Positions 1-12,354 of a stretch of 64,000 nt of DNA are shown here, piece after piece. The stretch spans positions 12,078,058 to 12,142,057 of the forward strand of contig CM046844.1 in the NCBI GenBank assembly GCA_025618425.1, written 5' to 3'. The notes under the pieces are model-generated. The model was not told the origin of the DNA and made no database searches. It saw nothing but the letters and a program-made list of their open reading frames with translations. This DNA comes from Heliocidaris tuberculata. Taxonomy: Eukaryota > Echinodermata > Echinoidea > Camarodonta > Echinometridae. The translations under genes were made by a program, and so were the position numbers. The stretch's first letter is position 1. Every line of letters begins with the position of its first letter.

Positions 1-299
1 ATACGTGTATTTTAAACATGGAGAGGTCCAGCTTTGAGCACTTTAGAATAATCACTCTCAAAGTGATAGATGTGCCTCATGAATAGCTTTTGTTTCACCT
101 TTTGAAAAGCATACCTCCACCTGGGTATCATGGAATGCACCATTGTTGAATAATTGAATAATGATTACACAACATTCATGAACACATATCAAGTATTCGT
201 GTCAGAGGGTTTTAGAATTTGTCACAGATGATCTTTATCTGCTCATGCTCAGACTGTATCTACGAACTGGCTTATTGCTCAGGGCTTTGAATCGTAAAA

Positions 300-445
300 A
301 GATATTTGCTGAAGGTTAGGGTTGATTGGGTTTTAGTTTAGGTTTAGTGTTAGGTGTAGTGTTTGGTTCAGGGTTGAAGTTAAGAATTTGGTTTGTTTGA
401 TGCAGTTGTCACAGGAGCATGTGTCATACAACCTAAAATAGATGG
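300..445. mobile_element. Partial copy of the TTAGG-bearing MITE family
   Basis: A GGTTAGGGTT/GGTTTAG-rich core is followed by GTTGTCACAGGAGCATGTGT at about 404-423. That closely resembles the right end of the MITE at 22592-22806 (TTGTCGCAGGAGCAAATGTC). The left end is not recognisable, so the copy is probably truncated or decayed. Confidence 0.45.
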
Positions 446-516
446 CAATCAAATTTACCAAATGAAACCCCAAAATATATTACAATGATGTGTTTTGCCC
501 TCTCTTGGTATGTTAG

Positions 517-693
517 GTGTTTGGAGAGGGTCACCCACGCACAATCTCAGCAGCAAGCTGTCTCAACGAACCGCGCTACAAACAGATCGCAAATGCCAAG
601 GCGCAGAGGGAGCAACAACAAGACACAAACATCGAGGATGAACACTATCAAGAAGGCGATGACGACGACAGTGACGATGACAACGAATATTAG
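517..693 (+). CDS. Probable last coding exon of an unidentified gene with an acidic C-terminus
   Basis: An acceptor (pyrimidine-rich stretch, then TTAG at 513-516) opens a 58-codon frame beginning VFGEGHPRTISAASCLNEPR and ending in a TAG at 691-693. The middle is rich in Gln, Ala and Lys; the last 13 residues are almost all Asp, Glu or Ser (EGDDDDSDDDNEY). Codon use and composition look coding, unlike the surrounding AT-rich sequence. If real, it is the 3' end of a + strand gene whose earlier exons lie left of the window. I do not recognise the family. An ATG-started frame at 485-718 overlaps it in another register and looks like a shadow. The entry phase of the exon cannot be fixed without the upstream exon. 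Confidence 0.5.
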   Translation: MFGEGHPRTISAASCLNEPRYKQIANAKAQREQQQDTNIEDEHYQEGDDDDSDDDNEY

Positions 694-1303
694 AATGACC
701 TCCAAGCTTGTGTGGTAAACTTATTGCTTGCTTTAATACTTGCTAGGTGCCAAATTTTTTCAATTTGTCATGATGATCAACATAATTTTCACCAACATAA
801 AAGATAACATAGTTCTTGGAAAATGGCCCCAGGTTATCAAGTTGAATAGAGGGTTTATAATTGCAAGGATTATGTGTATACATGATCTTTCAGCTGCAAA
901 ATTCAAAGTGCATTGATATTTTTACATGTACATACATGTATAGTGTTGTGAGAAGAGGTTTCATATGTTGGGTACAATGTGTGTGTCGTACATGTAATTA
1001 TCAAGTACGTATATTTTTTTATACTTGCAAAACGTCTTTCAGATTTGTATTTTCTCATTTTTCGTCCAACATTATTTTTCTCTCTAAGTTTGGAGTAGTG
1101 TGTGATATGGAATGACAACAGTTATGGTTTATAATGCAATGTAGTTTTGTATACATGAAACTGTCTATAAAGGCCAGTGATTCAACATATCTGATTCAAA
1201 TAGATAGATAGATTGGTATGACACCTGCTCATAAAGACTACCTCATATTAAGCATAACATATATGTAACCTGTGGCTGTTATGTACATGTAGGATTTACA
1301 AGA

Positions 1304-1525
1304 AGTGTTGTGGTCTAGTGGACAAGTCCCCGGACTGTGAACCATACGATACTGGGTTCAAATCCCTGCTGCAGCACTTAACATCATTGGGCAAGACATT
1401 AATCTGCATTTGCCACACTTGACCCAGGTGTAGTACCGTTTGTATGTGGATACCTGGTAGGATTTATTCCTTGAATGCTCCCAGCGCTGCGATGCCGGAG
1501 CTAAATCCAAGGTAATAATATCCAA
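1304..1525 (+). mobile_element. tRNA-derived SINE
   Basis: A polymerase III A-box (TGGTCTAGTGG, 1311-1321) and B-box (GGTTCAAATCC, 1355-1365) are 33 bp apart, as in a tRNA-like SINE head. The body (GGCAAGACATTAATCTGCAT, then CTTGAATGCTCCCAGCGC and GGTAATAATATCCAAC) is shared with the copies at 34110-34296 and 22540-22990. The head does not fold as an intact tRNA by eye, so I call a SINE and not a tRNA gene. Confidence 0.7.
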
Positions 1526-1805
1526 CACGGGCGTAGACACGCATAATTATCCATTGTTAGTGGGGGGGGGGGGGGGGGATGATCTATTCATCATCCCCTC
1601 ACTGACAATAGAAAGTGCGTTCGTATCTACGCCACTGATATCCAAAGTCCTTTGAAAGCTGATAGAGATGTACATGTACATGTATATCATAATGTGATAT
1701 ATACTGTACATGAACTTAATATTATAATTATCATAAATCCATACATGTAACACTGCCTTTATTTTAGAGTAACATGTTTTTGTTTGCATGTGCTATATAA
1801 TCAGG

Positions 1806-1948
1806 GCCCTGTTTCATAGAACTTGTAATCAAGTTGCAGTAACTGTTATAAGCTACTAAGATAATTGTATTTCTTTGGCTGTTAGCAAATTTGTCATTGA
1901 ATTTTTGCACTGGTTATTGAATTGATAACAAGTTTTATAAAACAGGGC
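1806..1948. mobile_element. MITE, family CCCTGTTTCATA, copy 1
   Basis: The left end CCCTGTTTCATAGAACTTG is the inverted complement of the right end CAAGTTTTATAAAACAGGG apart from a few changes, with about 105 bp between. A second copy sits at 35041-35178. No coding capacity. Confidence 0.65.
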
Positions 1949-1951
1949 TTT

Positions 1952-2092
1952 GGGCCCTCTTGCATACAGAGTTGCGATTCAACGCAACTTTAAAAATTAA
2001 ACCCAAGTCCCCAATGCATAATTGATTGAAAATCAAGTTGCATTTATTTTTTTGAGTTATGTTCAATCACAACTCTTCATGCAAGAGAGCCC
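1952..2092. mobile_element. MITE, family GGGCCCTCTTGCAT, copy 1
   Basis: The ends GGGCCCTCTTGCAT and ATGCAAGAGAGCCC are inverted repeats. Inside, GTTGCGATTCAACGCAACT and a distal AATCACAACTC form further inverted matches. The copy at 7376-7522 is much better preserved. It abuts the preceding MITE. Confidence 0.65.
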
Positions 2093-2872
2093 AGGTATTT
2101 TCTTCTTTTTTCCTTCTTTTTTTTTTTTTGGGGGGGGGGGGGGTCAAAATTTTAAGATGGGGGGATATTTAGGGTCTGCTCTGTTTTGTAATGCATTGTT
2201 TGAAAGTACATAGAAGTCTCTATTTTACCCTTCAAAATACAATAGATGTTTCAACATTTTTATTGTGTGTGAACTTACATGTAGATAAAAGGGTTGGCAC
2301 GATGTAAATCAACTCGATCACAATTTAAATCTCCTTGATTTTTTTTTGTTTTCGTAAATCGCCAATTTGAATGAAAAACAAAGAATTACTTAAGAAATTT
2401 TGTTGTTGATTTTCTTGATTTGACCCAAAAAAAATCACTCCATAATCATTGTTTGATTTTTTTTTTTTTTTTTTTTTTTTTGGGGGGGGGGGACTAAAGA
2501 CTCATTCAAGTGAGAGTTTTTGTATTCCATATAATGTCTGATATTAGATCTACCAAAATAATCTTTTTCAGTGCTATAGGAGCTACATTTAGAGCTACAT
2601 GTATAACTTTAAAAAAAAAAAAAATTAAAATCAATTTGAATAAAATAAAAATTGTGATTTAAATCAAATAAATCTGATTTTTTTTAAATCATGATTTTTT
2701 TCCCCCCAACCCTTGTACATGTAGATAGAGTTTATGCATCAGGAAAGATGTCTTTCACTTTCTCTTGTTTTTGGCAATACATGTACATACAACTGCTATT
2801 AACATTACATGTGTACAAAATGAAATAACACTGAAACTCAAGTCACAGTGAATGCCTTAAGTTACTCATCTT

Positions 2873-2904
2873 GAAGAGCGTGCATGTAAACATGCACGCT
2901 CTTC
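2873..2904. repeat. Perfect 14-bp hairpin
   Basis: GAAGAGCGTGCATG, loop TAAA, then the exact complement CATGCACGCTCTTC. No run of T follows on either strand that would suggest a terminator role. Confidence 0.7.
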
Positions 2905-2963
2905 ATTTTCCTATGTTGAAAGTTAATGAAATTGTGATAAAGATATAAAGATTTAACTGTACT

Positions 2964-4122
2964 GGGTAATTCCATGAAAATGTCAACTTTTGGTGAAAAA
3001 ACAAAGTGTAATTTCAACATTTTCCTTCTATGTCAGTTGAATATGCATGACTTGAACTGTATGGAACATTATTAAATATTTTTATTTTTTGAAATATTTT
3101 GACCCAAAATAGCCATTTTTTAACGCATAAATGAAATTACACATTTTATGGTAAAATAGGGTTAATTACATATTGAGTCATTTTTACAGATTTCATCTGC
3201 TACCATAACAAAGTTGATCAAATCTGGTTAGGTCTAAGGGGAATTTTATGTCTATATACAAAAAGTTAAAAAATATTAATATTCTTCTGATTTAAAGGAG
3301 GTCAAAGGTCAAATGGATTTTTGTCCCGTCTGTCACGTTTTTTAAGGTACTTCCTGCATATTTACAATAAATTTGATCATTGTTATGGAATAAAAGTTTG
3401 TAGCCTTGCTATTTGGTAGGGGGTAAATTCATTTCTGCTGCTAACTTGGTGGAATTCGATATTATGAAGATAATTATCAATCATAAAGTAATGTCCCATC
3501 TGTCACGTTTGGCATCTACAGCAAAAATATATATGGATGGGACTACATGAAAATTTTCCGATGGATGAAAATTAATATCCTTTTAATATGTTTCATGATA
3601 TTAAAGATGACCCTTTAACCCCTTTAGACCATGAGAATAAGGTAATTAATCCTGGAAATTTGGTTGTCTTTAAAAATTGTATTTTGTGTACAATCTCAAT
3701 GTGTCCCGTCTGTCACGTTTTTATTGTCCCGTCTGTCACTCTCACTTTTTTGCATTTTCCCCCCAAAGCAAGGTGAAATTTCAAATGTATACTAGCAGGC
3801 TTCAAAAAGGTACCAACAAGTAATAACATGAATACACATATTTTGTTTCAAGGTATTCCAGTGAGGAGAGCTTAGTCAAAAAGTATCTAGGCAGAAATGG
3901 CTTGGTAAATTCATGTCCCATCTGTCACGCTGAACTTGAAGCCCTGCCCAAAATTTGTGGGCGGTGCTTGAAAAAAAAAATTTCCCCCATTTTGTTGACC
4001 AAACCCTATAGATCACATCTCTACATCAAAATAAGCATCACTTTTAAATGAAATATAAAATATCAAGTAAAAACATCAAAAAGTGAGGGTCGGATGTCCC
4101 GTCTGTCACGCTGGAATTACCC
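2964..4122. mobile_element. Inverted-repeat element with an internally repeated GTCCCGTCTGTCACG motif
   Basis: The segment starts GGGTAATTCCA and ends TGGAATTACCC, an 11-bp perfect terminal inverted repeat. Inside, GTCCC(G/A)TCTGTCACG occurs six times, at about 3323, 3493, 3703, 3726, 3915 and 4096 (the 3726 copy ends CACT), irregularly spaced and all in the same orientation. The last copy nearly touches the right end. No convincing coding frame. I did not find a clean target duplication. Confidence 0.5.
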
Positions 4123-6520
4123 TATTATACATGTAATTTTTAAAAGAAAATTATTTTAGAAATATTTTGTCGACCCCCTCCCCTTCTCTCTCTCTCTCTT
4201 TCTCATTTTAGAAAGATGTACTATATGTAGGCATTAACTCGGGTAAATGAACATGTAATATATCTCAGGAATTTAAGTACATGTATATTTACATACTGTT
4301 CTATGCAGATTAAGGTATACATGATCACAAATTTCATACAGTTAAGATTGAGCTTTTAAAGTAAAAGTGAGAACAAGTTTGGAGGGGGAAGTTCGTTACG
4401 TAATTTTTCCTTGACAAATTAAGGTGTACATGATCACCAATGTCATATGGTTAAAATTTAGCTTTTAAAGTAATAGTGAGAGAACAAGTTTGGAGGGGGA
4501 AGTTACTTAATTTTTACTGGACAGCATGGTAGTAACAAAGTAAAATTAATGTTAAATTTGAAATTCTTCATGATTAAAAGTAATTGTTTGGAAGAACTTT
4601 TGTAGTTTGATGTGTAAGCATTGGGAAGGCTGAGATACATGTATGTGTTGTAAAAGTAACTTATCTACTGAGATTTGTAATAGAGTTTAATTAGGAACAC
4701 CTTGTATTACTACTTAATATATTTGTGCCATATACTGTAAAATAATAAGTATATTTATATCATATATTAGAATTGAAATGTAGAATTTACTTGTAGTACT
4801 GAAAAATAGGTATAAAAATATGAGCATCTTTGCTCATTGATTAGTCTTTTATAATCAAATTTTCATGCTTGTGATTTATTCATTAATCATGATTTAATGA
4901 CAGTGACAATCACAGTCACTTTTATCATCGCTGTTACTTTATGTGCTTGTTCCTTGTTATGGCTGCTGATGGAGTAGATTCTTTGAAATATATTCCATTG
5001 AAATATATTTTCAGTTCTATTGTATATTGGACATATGGATTTATACATTTTCAGTTCTATTTTTTAATTGGTCATTTGGATATACACATGTATTTATTCA
5101 TATTTATTACGTTGAAAACTAAGCCCGAGATGTCTTTGTCTGGAGTCTTTTGAAAATGTGTGTTATATGAAAATTAAATCATTGGCTAAGTTTTGTCCAT
5201 ATTTCTTGACACTAAAATATAAATATTAATTTAAAAAAAACAGACAAACAGATAAAGAGCCACATAACCTACATGTATGGTGACTTTTTGTCAACCCAAA
5301 AATGACTGGTAAAGTAAGGTAATAAAGGTTAAAATCAAATAGTACTCTGTAACCATCATGTGTACTAAAATTCATACTGCACAAAAGTTTACAATAAATA
5401 TTTGTATTTTTATTTTATGCAATTACAAGTTTATACTATCTCTGTATGGTCAGTTATTTGACCTTGGATATAAAATTCTAAGAAATATTTGTGTTGAGTG
5501 GGTGGTAATGATTGTACAAGCTAGTTGATATATCTTTTGAGTTTTGTAATAGAATTATATTTGGAGACTGCCTGTAAATTATTGAGTTTGTAGATACAGG
5601 GTAACATATATTAAACAAAGTTGATACTAATTTGAAATATACAACTGTATCATGTACTAGTGCTTTTTATATCAGTATATAGATAAATTGTCCTTTTTCT
5701 TTTATTGTGCTGTAATGCGAAAATTACTTGTACATGTACAGTTTATTCACTAAAATGAGATCGCCCACAGTTGGCAGTATACAGTGCATTTGGAAAGGAG
5801 TAACTTATTCATAATAAAGCAAGCTGGATAATTATTTGTGTAAGAAAAACAAATGCTATAATGTAGAATGCAAACACACAGTGGCAGTTCTTCTTGTGCA
5901 AGGTTCCAGATGTGTACACAATTGGCGTTAATAGACCATCGGTTGAGCAAATGCTTAAATCGTTTAACCCGTTGAGTACCGAATTCTCTCATTCCCATAG
6001 GCTTAATACATGGATTATCCAGTTCCGGTAGTCATTGGGTTAATCCTCATGTGCTGCCAGCCTTAGCTGTATTGTTTGCTGTTTACTGTGACGTGAATTC
6101 CTTTGAATTGAGCAATTCAAGTAGCATATAGAAATAATCCCTCTTGTGCAGCAAGAATAGGGAGAAATTTTTATACAATTCATACTTTACCAATTGTTTG
6201 ATTCATGTATTGAACTGAACTGCCTAACCTTCTTAGTCACCTTTTATTTTTACTAACCACATTGCTGATAATTGGACAATCACATACATGTAGGCACAAA
6301 ACATATGGTCTTTCATTTTTTAGTGGATTGTTTTATCATATCAGATTGATGTCATAAAAGACAGACAAAATTAGGCGTTTTTTTTTTGTATTGCGCTATG
6401 AAGTACACATTTTAATCATTTTGTAGATAACTAAAGCTTTTATATGGTTTATGTTTTGATAATGTAGTTTAACTGTGCAATACTTTTTGTTTCTCATAAA
6501 TACATTTACATGTAGCTGAG
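4123..6520. other. No gene seen
   Basis: AT-rich sequence with CATGTA motifs. A phrase around 4310-4400 (AAGGTATACATGATCACAAA ... AAGTTTGGAGGGGGAAGTT) recurs at 4423-4505, a local duplication of about 110 bp. Predicted frames are short and show no domain or splice context. Confidence 0.5.
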
Positions 6521-7102
6521 TTAAAGGGCAATCCAACCTTGGTAATAAGATGATTTGTGTGAAAGCAGAAAAATAAGAAAAAGAGGATGGTGAAAGTTTG
6601 AAAGAGATCGGACAAGGAAAAGAAAGTTATGGATGTTTTAAAAATGAGATCACTACATCTATGCAAATCTCAAATTAGCAATTTGGTGAGTCGATTATGA
6701 CATACTGGCGGACAACTCTCCAGTTTGTCGTGCCAAAAATATCATTAATTTGCAGTTTTCTCCAAAGCGCCTTTACGCTCGGGCAGTACTCAAAATATAA
6801 TTGTAGATAGCATATTGTTATAGGTCCTCATGAAATAAAAAGATCCTACTGAGTAATACATTTTGAAAAAAATTACATTTTAGTCATTGTATGTGTTGGA
6901 GCAAATGGAGGAGTTGTCCGCCACTACATCACAGTGACATTACCTATTCGGCCAATTTGAAATTCCCATTTGTACAGTGATTACAACTTTCAAAAATCAT
7001 AACTTTCTTATTGCTTCTCTGCTTCTCTGCTTCTCTGCTTCTCTGCTTCTCTGCTTCTCTGACTTTTCCTCTTTCTTTCAGAGCAACTAGATTTCCTTTT
7101 AA
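6521..7102. mobile_element. Non-autonomous element, TTAAAGGGCAATCC family, copy 1
   Basis: The sequence matches 47569-48139 over its length (TTAAAGGGCAATCCAACC start, GATGATTTGTGTGAAAGCAG near the left end, CTTTCTTTCA near the right) and the inverse of 15391-15792. The right end (ATTTCCTTTTAA) is an imperfect inverse of the left. Within it the octamer GCTTCTCT is repeated six times (7013-7060). The copy at 47569 has no such run. Confidence 0.65.
7013..7060. repeat. (GCTTCTCT)6 octamer array
   Basis: Six exact 8-bp units, expanded inside the mobile element copy described at 6521-7102. The minus-strand frame reading REAEKQRS repeats is a by-product. Confidence 0.9.
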
Positions 7103-7375
7103 TGAAAGAAGGCATGAACAAATTATTTGTTGGACAATAAGGTGTTTATGATGCTTGTTTAGCCTTCCTGGGGGGTGTTTCATAAAGCTGTTCGTAAAGT
7201 TACGCATGACTTTACGAACAACTTGAATATGAAGTGCCAGATAGAATGCCCAAAGTTTTTCCTGATGTTTTAACAAAGTGTGACTGTATTTCCAATAACA
7301 TCAATCAAATTATTGCAAAACATATATTTTGCATTAAAAATGTTTGTTATAATAAGATCATGTTAATCTACATCT

Positions 7376-7522
7376 GGGCCCTCTTGCATAAAAAGTTGCG
7401 ATTAAACGCAACTCAAAAAATTAAACGCAACTTGATTTTCAACCAATCAGGATCGTGTATTTTGGACTTGCGTTTAATTTTTGGGGTTGCGTTTAATCGC
7501 AACTTTTTATGCAAGAGGGCTC
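7376..7522. mobile_element. MITE, family GGGCCCTCTTGCAT, copy 2
   Basis: GGGCCCTCTTGCATAAAAAG at the left pairs with CTTTTTATGCAAGAGGGCTC at the right. The inverted match continues inward through TTGCGATTAAACGCAACTC, giving arms of about 40 bp. Both strands therefore encode the same short phrase (LLHKKLRLNAT), which explains two mirrored predicted frames here. Confidence 0.75.
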
Positions 7523-8088
7523 TGGACAGTTCAACTTTAGTTGATGCAGTTAAGAATGATTGAGCCCATACCAAAAAGTGTGTTGCATTCTCAACCATGC
7601 GCGCGCGCGTATCACTTTCCCTCTGCGATTCCCTCCATAGAACCCTGTACATTAATCATGAAAAACGTAAATTTCAACTTTTAGAAATACTTATATCTTT
7701 TTCACTTTTTAACAATTTAATTCAATTAAAATGGACTATGAATATTGAAGAAACAAAGAAGCTGCTGAGCATAAAAATGTAATCATCTCATATGTAGAAT
7801 TCTGGCCAATTTTGTTTGAAAACGGCCTTTTTATGTTGCCTCACAAAAACGTAGAACACCCAAATTACACGTGTTTCTATGGGGAAAGTAATCGACTCGC
7901 AGTGACAAGGTAATTTTGTTAATTGGTTAGCGGTGCTGTTAATGGTGGGAATTAACCAGTTAAAAGGTTTCTTAAAAGAGTAGGAGTTCTAGGTTTGACC
8001 TTTCTTATTTTGAATTCTACTGGTTTTGTAGAATTCTGGCCTTTTTATGAATTAGTTATGAAATATTTTGTGTTTTTAGACCGATTCT

Positions 8089-8131
8089 GTGCGCGCGCAC
8101 CACTGATCTCTACAGAGATCAGTGGCGCGCA
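8089..8131. repeat. Short GC-rich hairpin
   Basis: CACTGATCTCT, loop ACAG, AGAGATCAGTG, with GCGCGC-rich extensions on both sides. It lies in a locally CpG-rich patch (8080-8170). Confidence 0.6.
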
Positions 8132-8134
8132 CGT

Positions 8135-10360
8135 GTCATTCTGATGACATTCAGGCTACGCGCAGATGCAACAAATTGCGCGAAACTTATTGACATGACC
8201 GTAAGAGTTCTTTAGGGTTCGGTGGTACTCTATCCCAACATCACTGTTCAATCGTAAATATCTTGATATATAAACGACCGATCAGCTTATAAAACTCAGG
8301 CGACTCCTGTCTGAGCTAAAGGTTTGCAATTATGATTACAGCATTAGCTGGAACAGTGATTTTTTTTTCAATCCTGGGCAAAGTTAATCAATGCCTTTAA
8401 GTCATTCGTAAAGTCATGCATAACTTTACAAACAGCTTTATGAAATACCCCCCAGTTCCATCTGTAACTGAGTTTTTCTGAAGTCTTGACAAGATTGTGA
8501 ATATGTGTGATTTTTGTTTTCTCATCCAAACTCCCATGTTTAATAAACATCAGTTTTATTCATGACCAAGCAAGAGTGCCTTGTCATACATTTGAAGGAG
8601 ATGTTTGAACTTAATAAACTTAATTCAAATCTATTTCGGGGAAAAACACAACCTTGATTAAATGTTGTATGTCTTGCTTAAAGTTTTGGGAGCTAGTCAG
8701 ATATTCTCTTCCTGTACAATTTCAAAAGACAAAGTGTTTTCTTCAGTACAAAGTGTGTGGAATCACCAGGCTTTTCTGGCATTGAATAAAAACGGGTACA
8801 CCTGCTAGTGCTCTCTCCGTCCAGTTTTCAGTTGTTTCTAATACAGTACAGGAGCAGACGTAACCTTGTGTGTTTGTCTGCTTCAGAAACGGAAACGGAT
8901 TTTAAAGTTTAACATCAATTTTGCATCCTAGTCACTGATGAAGAATGCGAATATCAACCTGTTTGTTGTTCTTAAATGCGCTTCCCCGGCAGGATGGACC
9001 GTTTTCATGCCACTTAACATGCAAATACCTGCATTGGAATATTTATATATTTGATAAAAATAGTAATAGTTGTCATATGCCGATCATGGGTAGTGGATTC
9101 AGTTATATATTTTGTGTGATTATCTAGTTTGGTATTAAATAAATGAGTAAAACTAAACCTAAGAATTGCAGTTGACATTTGTTTTCATTTATTGTATTGT
9201 GAAGTATTTACAGCTTGATATAGTTAGATTCCTAGCTTTGATATAAAAGAGATTTGGTTGGCAATAAAGCATTAAAGGTAGAAGATAGTTTTGGGAAGCT
9301 CTCAAAAACTTTTCGTGAGATTTCTTTGATTTTACTTAATGAATAGCAGGGTACTAACATAACTAAGATGCTGTGAAGTTTTTTCCTCCTCAAGTGAAAT
9401 ATTTATCGAATGAGAGGTGAAAATTAATAAAAATCCCTGGCCCAAAAAAGAGGGGATGTAAATTCAAACAACGGCCACACACATTACGCACATGGGGATT
9501 GTTGTGTGTTATAGAATACGCTACACATAGTGCGAAGCGCTGGGTTTATTGTGCGGGGAACCTTCGGGTGGATATGGTCTTAGCGTGAGGCACTGAAAAG
9601 CCGTTACCAAGCGTTTCTTACAGATATTTACCCTAAAATTTGTTCGAAATCGTGAATGGAATGTTAAATAATCTCGTACATGTATCTTATGATAAAAGGA
9701 GAATAGTATGTGACTATGTTAGATAAGTTTCTTGCCAGTATGTTTTTGCTACCGAGACTGTCTGTGAGCTTTAAAGACTCACAAATTTACAAATTATAGC
9801 AATAAACATGGTTATTACAAGTACCCCCCCCCCCCTCCAAGAAAAAAAAAAAAGAGATGAAGCTATTAACACATTGCCCACGGGAACCGGGTCATCCCTG
9901 TACTGAACATAATATGTGAATTAGAGAATTCAGTAGTCAACGAGTTAAAGAGTACATTATATTTATGAAGGATGGAATGTGACTATTTAGAGAGAGTGAG
10001 AGGGGGAAGGAGTGCGTTTGAATAATAAGCTCTAACTGGGCACTTGTTCTCAAGACCGTTAACTCAAACCTTGAACTTCATTGGTAACAACATAAGCACT
10101 ATGCACTACATATTTTCATATTTTGCTTGACAATGGGGCATAATAGGCAGATTCATATAATTCAAACAATCTTATTTCTTAATTTAATTTTTATTTGATA
10201 GTACTTAAAAGTTTGCCCCAAAATAGATTAAAGGGGAATTCAAGTATATTCCTTTTCTTTGTTTTTTTTATGATGAAATTTCAAAATGCATCCCCGAAAA
10301 ATCTTGTAATTATCAAGAAATGTTGCACTCTGAAATAAATACATGTAGTTACCGGTATAC

Positions 10361-10361
<1 letters not shown>
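8135..10361. other. No gene seen
   Basis: Non-coding by eye: no frame with splice context or a recognisable motif. A C-run at about 9825-9836 and short A-runs only. The segment 8390-8455 (GTCATTCGTAAAGTCATGCA) resembles 7180-7225 (CTGTTCGTAAAGTTACGCAT), so both are probably fragments of one small repeat. Confidence 0.45.
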
Positions 10362-10392
<31 letters not shown>

Positions 10393-10544
10393 CTTCTTCT
10401 TCTTCTTCTTCTTCTTCTTCTTCTTCTTCTTCTCCTTCTCCTTATTCTTCTCCTTCTCCTTCTCCTTCTCCTTCTCCTTCTCCTTCTTCTTCTTCTTCTT
10501 CTCCACCTTCTTCTTCTTCTTCTTCTTCTTCTTCTTCTTCTTCC

Positions 10545-10579
<35 letters not shown>

Positions 10580-10739
10580 TTCTTCTTCTTCTTCTTCTTC
10601 TTCTTCTTCTTCTTCTTCTTCTTCTTCTTCTTCTTCTTCTTCTTCTTCTTCTTCTTCTTCTTCTTCTTCTTCTTCTTCTTCTTCTTCTTCTTCTTCTTCT
10701 TCTTCTTCTTCTTCTTCTTCTTCTTCTTCTTCTTCTTCT

Positions 10740-10774
<35 letters not shown>

Positions 10775-10803
10775 TTCTTCTACTTATTCTTCTTCTTCTT
10801 CTT
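10362..10803. repeat. 442-bp (CTT)n microsatellite
   Basis: An almost uninterrupted CTT/TTC run with a CTTCTC-type variant block at about 10431-10490 and a few CCT interruptions. The poly-serine frame over it (10320-10988) is a translation artefact with no flanking gene structure. Confidence 0.95.
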
Positions 10804-12126
10804 GGTTACATATATTTCTAAGACTGGTCTTCGTGACTTATCAGCCAGAGATTTGGATATCATCGCGGCGCATTATGAATACAATGATACATGGATCTAG
10901 ATCAGCTAGGTCTATTATGGTCACGCCCCCTGTAGCCTATAGTCTGTTATCACAGACCGTAATTTTACATTTTTATAAGGTGAAATGAGCAAGGCATAAA
11001 GGTGTGCTCAACAGGGCGTTGCTGGACCATTTTGAAAAGGTAGATTTGGAGGGAGTGCCGATTAGTCTCTCTTCCCCTTCCCTGGATAAACATTTTAAAA
11101 CAAGCAACACACAACAAAACAAAACAAGGCAAGCTTGACAAAAACTCATTGTGCGCCTTTGATCGAGGTTGGAGGTCCATAATTATGGAAAAGTGTGAGT
11201 TGGTTTAGATGTCACTCGTCAGCTCTATAATCTGTTCTTTCCATAAATCTGTAAATGTGTGTCTATAGATTCGGATACCCCCAAAAGGGCAATCAGTTTG
11301 TGGACAGAATTCCCCCCCCCCCCCCTCCCGCGAGTAACAACCCATGGCCTGAGCTAAATACACCTCAATAATGAAATACGCTATTCGGTTGAGGTGTCGA
11401 TCTTGAACTACCGGTATTTTGATTTCCGGGACGAAGAGATGGACATGGGGAGCTAAGCGTGCTTAATAACATCAAAATCATGAAGAAAATTCTGAACTGT
11501 AGTTTTTTTAAATCTGAGGCGGAACAACGAACACAATGGGGGGGGGGGGGCCTTTTCTTTTTTTCTTCTTTTTTTTTTTCCTTTTTCTTTTTCTTTTTTT
11601 TTTTCTCTCATTTTCTTCCTTTTCATCTTCTTTTTATATTTCCCCCTTTTTTATCACAAAGACTTCCATATATTGCATAATTTACTATTTAATACATGCA
11701 TGTAAAATATTATGGTTACTTATTATTATGTAATTTGGCACAATGATACTGCATGTGAATATATTTGTATATTTTACCTTGATTATTGCGAAAATGTATT
11801 TTGAAAAAGGAAGTAATAAAAGATTCTTAAAAACAAAAAAAAAAGGTATCTATACCACGTCCTGCGGTACGGTTCGAAGACTAAAATTGTAAACAAATTT
11901 TCGTACACGCAGCATGCAGTGTAGTGCAGTAAGAGCAAGGAGTTATCACAGAACAACTTCTTGGTAAGAGTACACCATACACTAGTTCATTGCGACGCGA
12001 CGTGACGGTACCTGTACGTACGTACATAACTAGTATAATAAGCGGAAACGTAGCTAATCTGAAATCTCGTGATCGGCTCATAGCTCTGGCCGGTGTCATG
12101 GTCGATCTGTTCCGGGTTCCGGCGGA

Positions 12127-12354
12127 ACGAAACGACTAGTCGATTCGTTCCCCGGAACCAAGCGACTAGTCGATTCGTTTCCAAAGAAGTATAGGTCTAG
12201 AGTCTACGCATATTATAGAATAGTCATTGGGTATTAATGACGATGTAAGTTGTAAGTTGTAATCTCGGCCTTCTCTCAATGCTGACTGTAGTGTCGAATG
12301 CATCTCATCATCATTAACGTCGCCTTCGGCATTACCACTGCCAGCGATTGACAT
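12127..12354 (-). CDS. Speculative first exon in a CpG-rich patch
   Basis: The region 11860-12450 is locally rich in CpG. A minus-strand ATG at 12354 in good context (TTCAAA before ATG) opens MSIAGSGNAEGDVNDDEMHS and remains open for 62 codons to 12166. A 5' exon of a minus-strand gene is possible. I could not find a strong splice donor (weak candidates only) or any downstream exon, and the protein is unrecognised. Two copies of CGACTAGTCGATTCGTT (around 12138 and 12162) lie at its 3' side. Confidence 0.2.

Noticed and set aside
6944..7276. 110-codon minus frame with REAEKQRS repeats
   Set aside because: The repeats are the (GCTTCTCT)6 array inside a mobile element.
7234..7652. Two overlapping frames on opposite strands sharing LLHKKLRLNAT
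   Set aside because: The shared phrase comes from the inverted arms of the MITE at 7376-7522.
10320..10988. 222-codon poly-serine frame
   Set aside because: Entirely the translation of a (CTT)n microsatellite with random flanks; no splice or family context.
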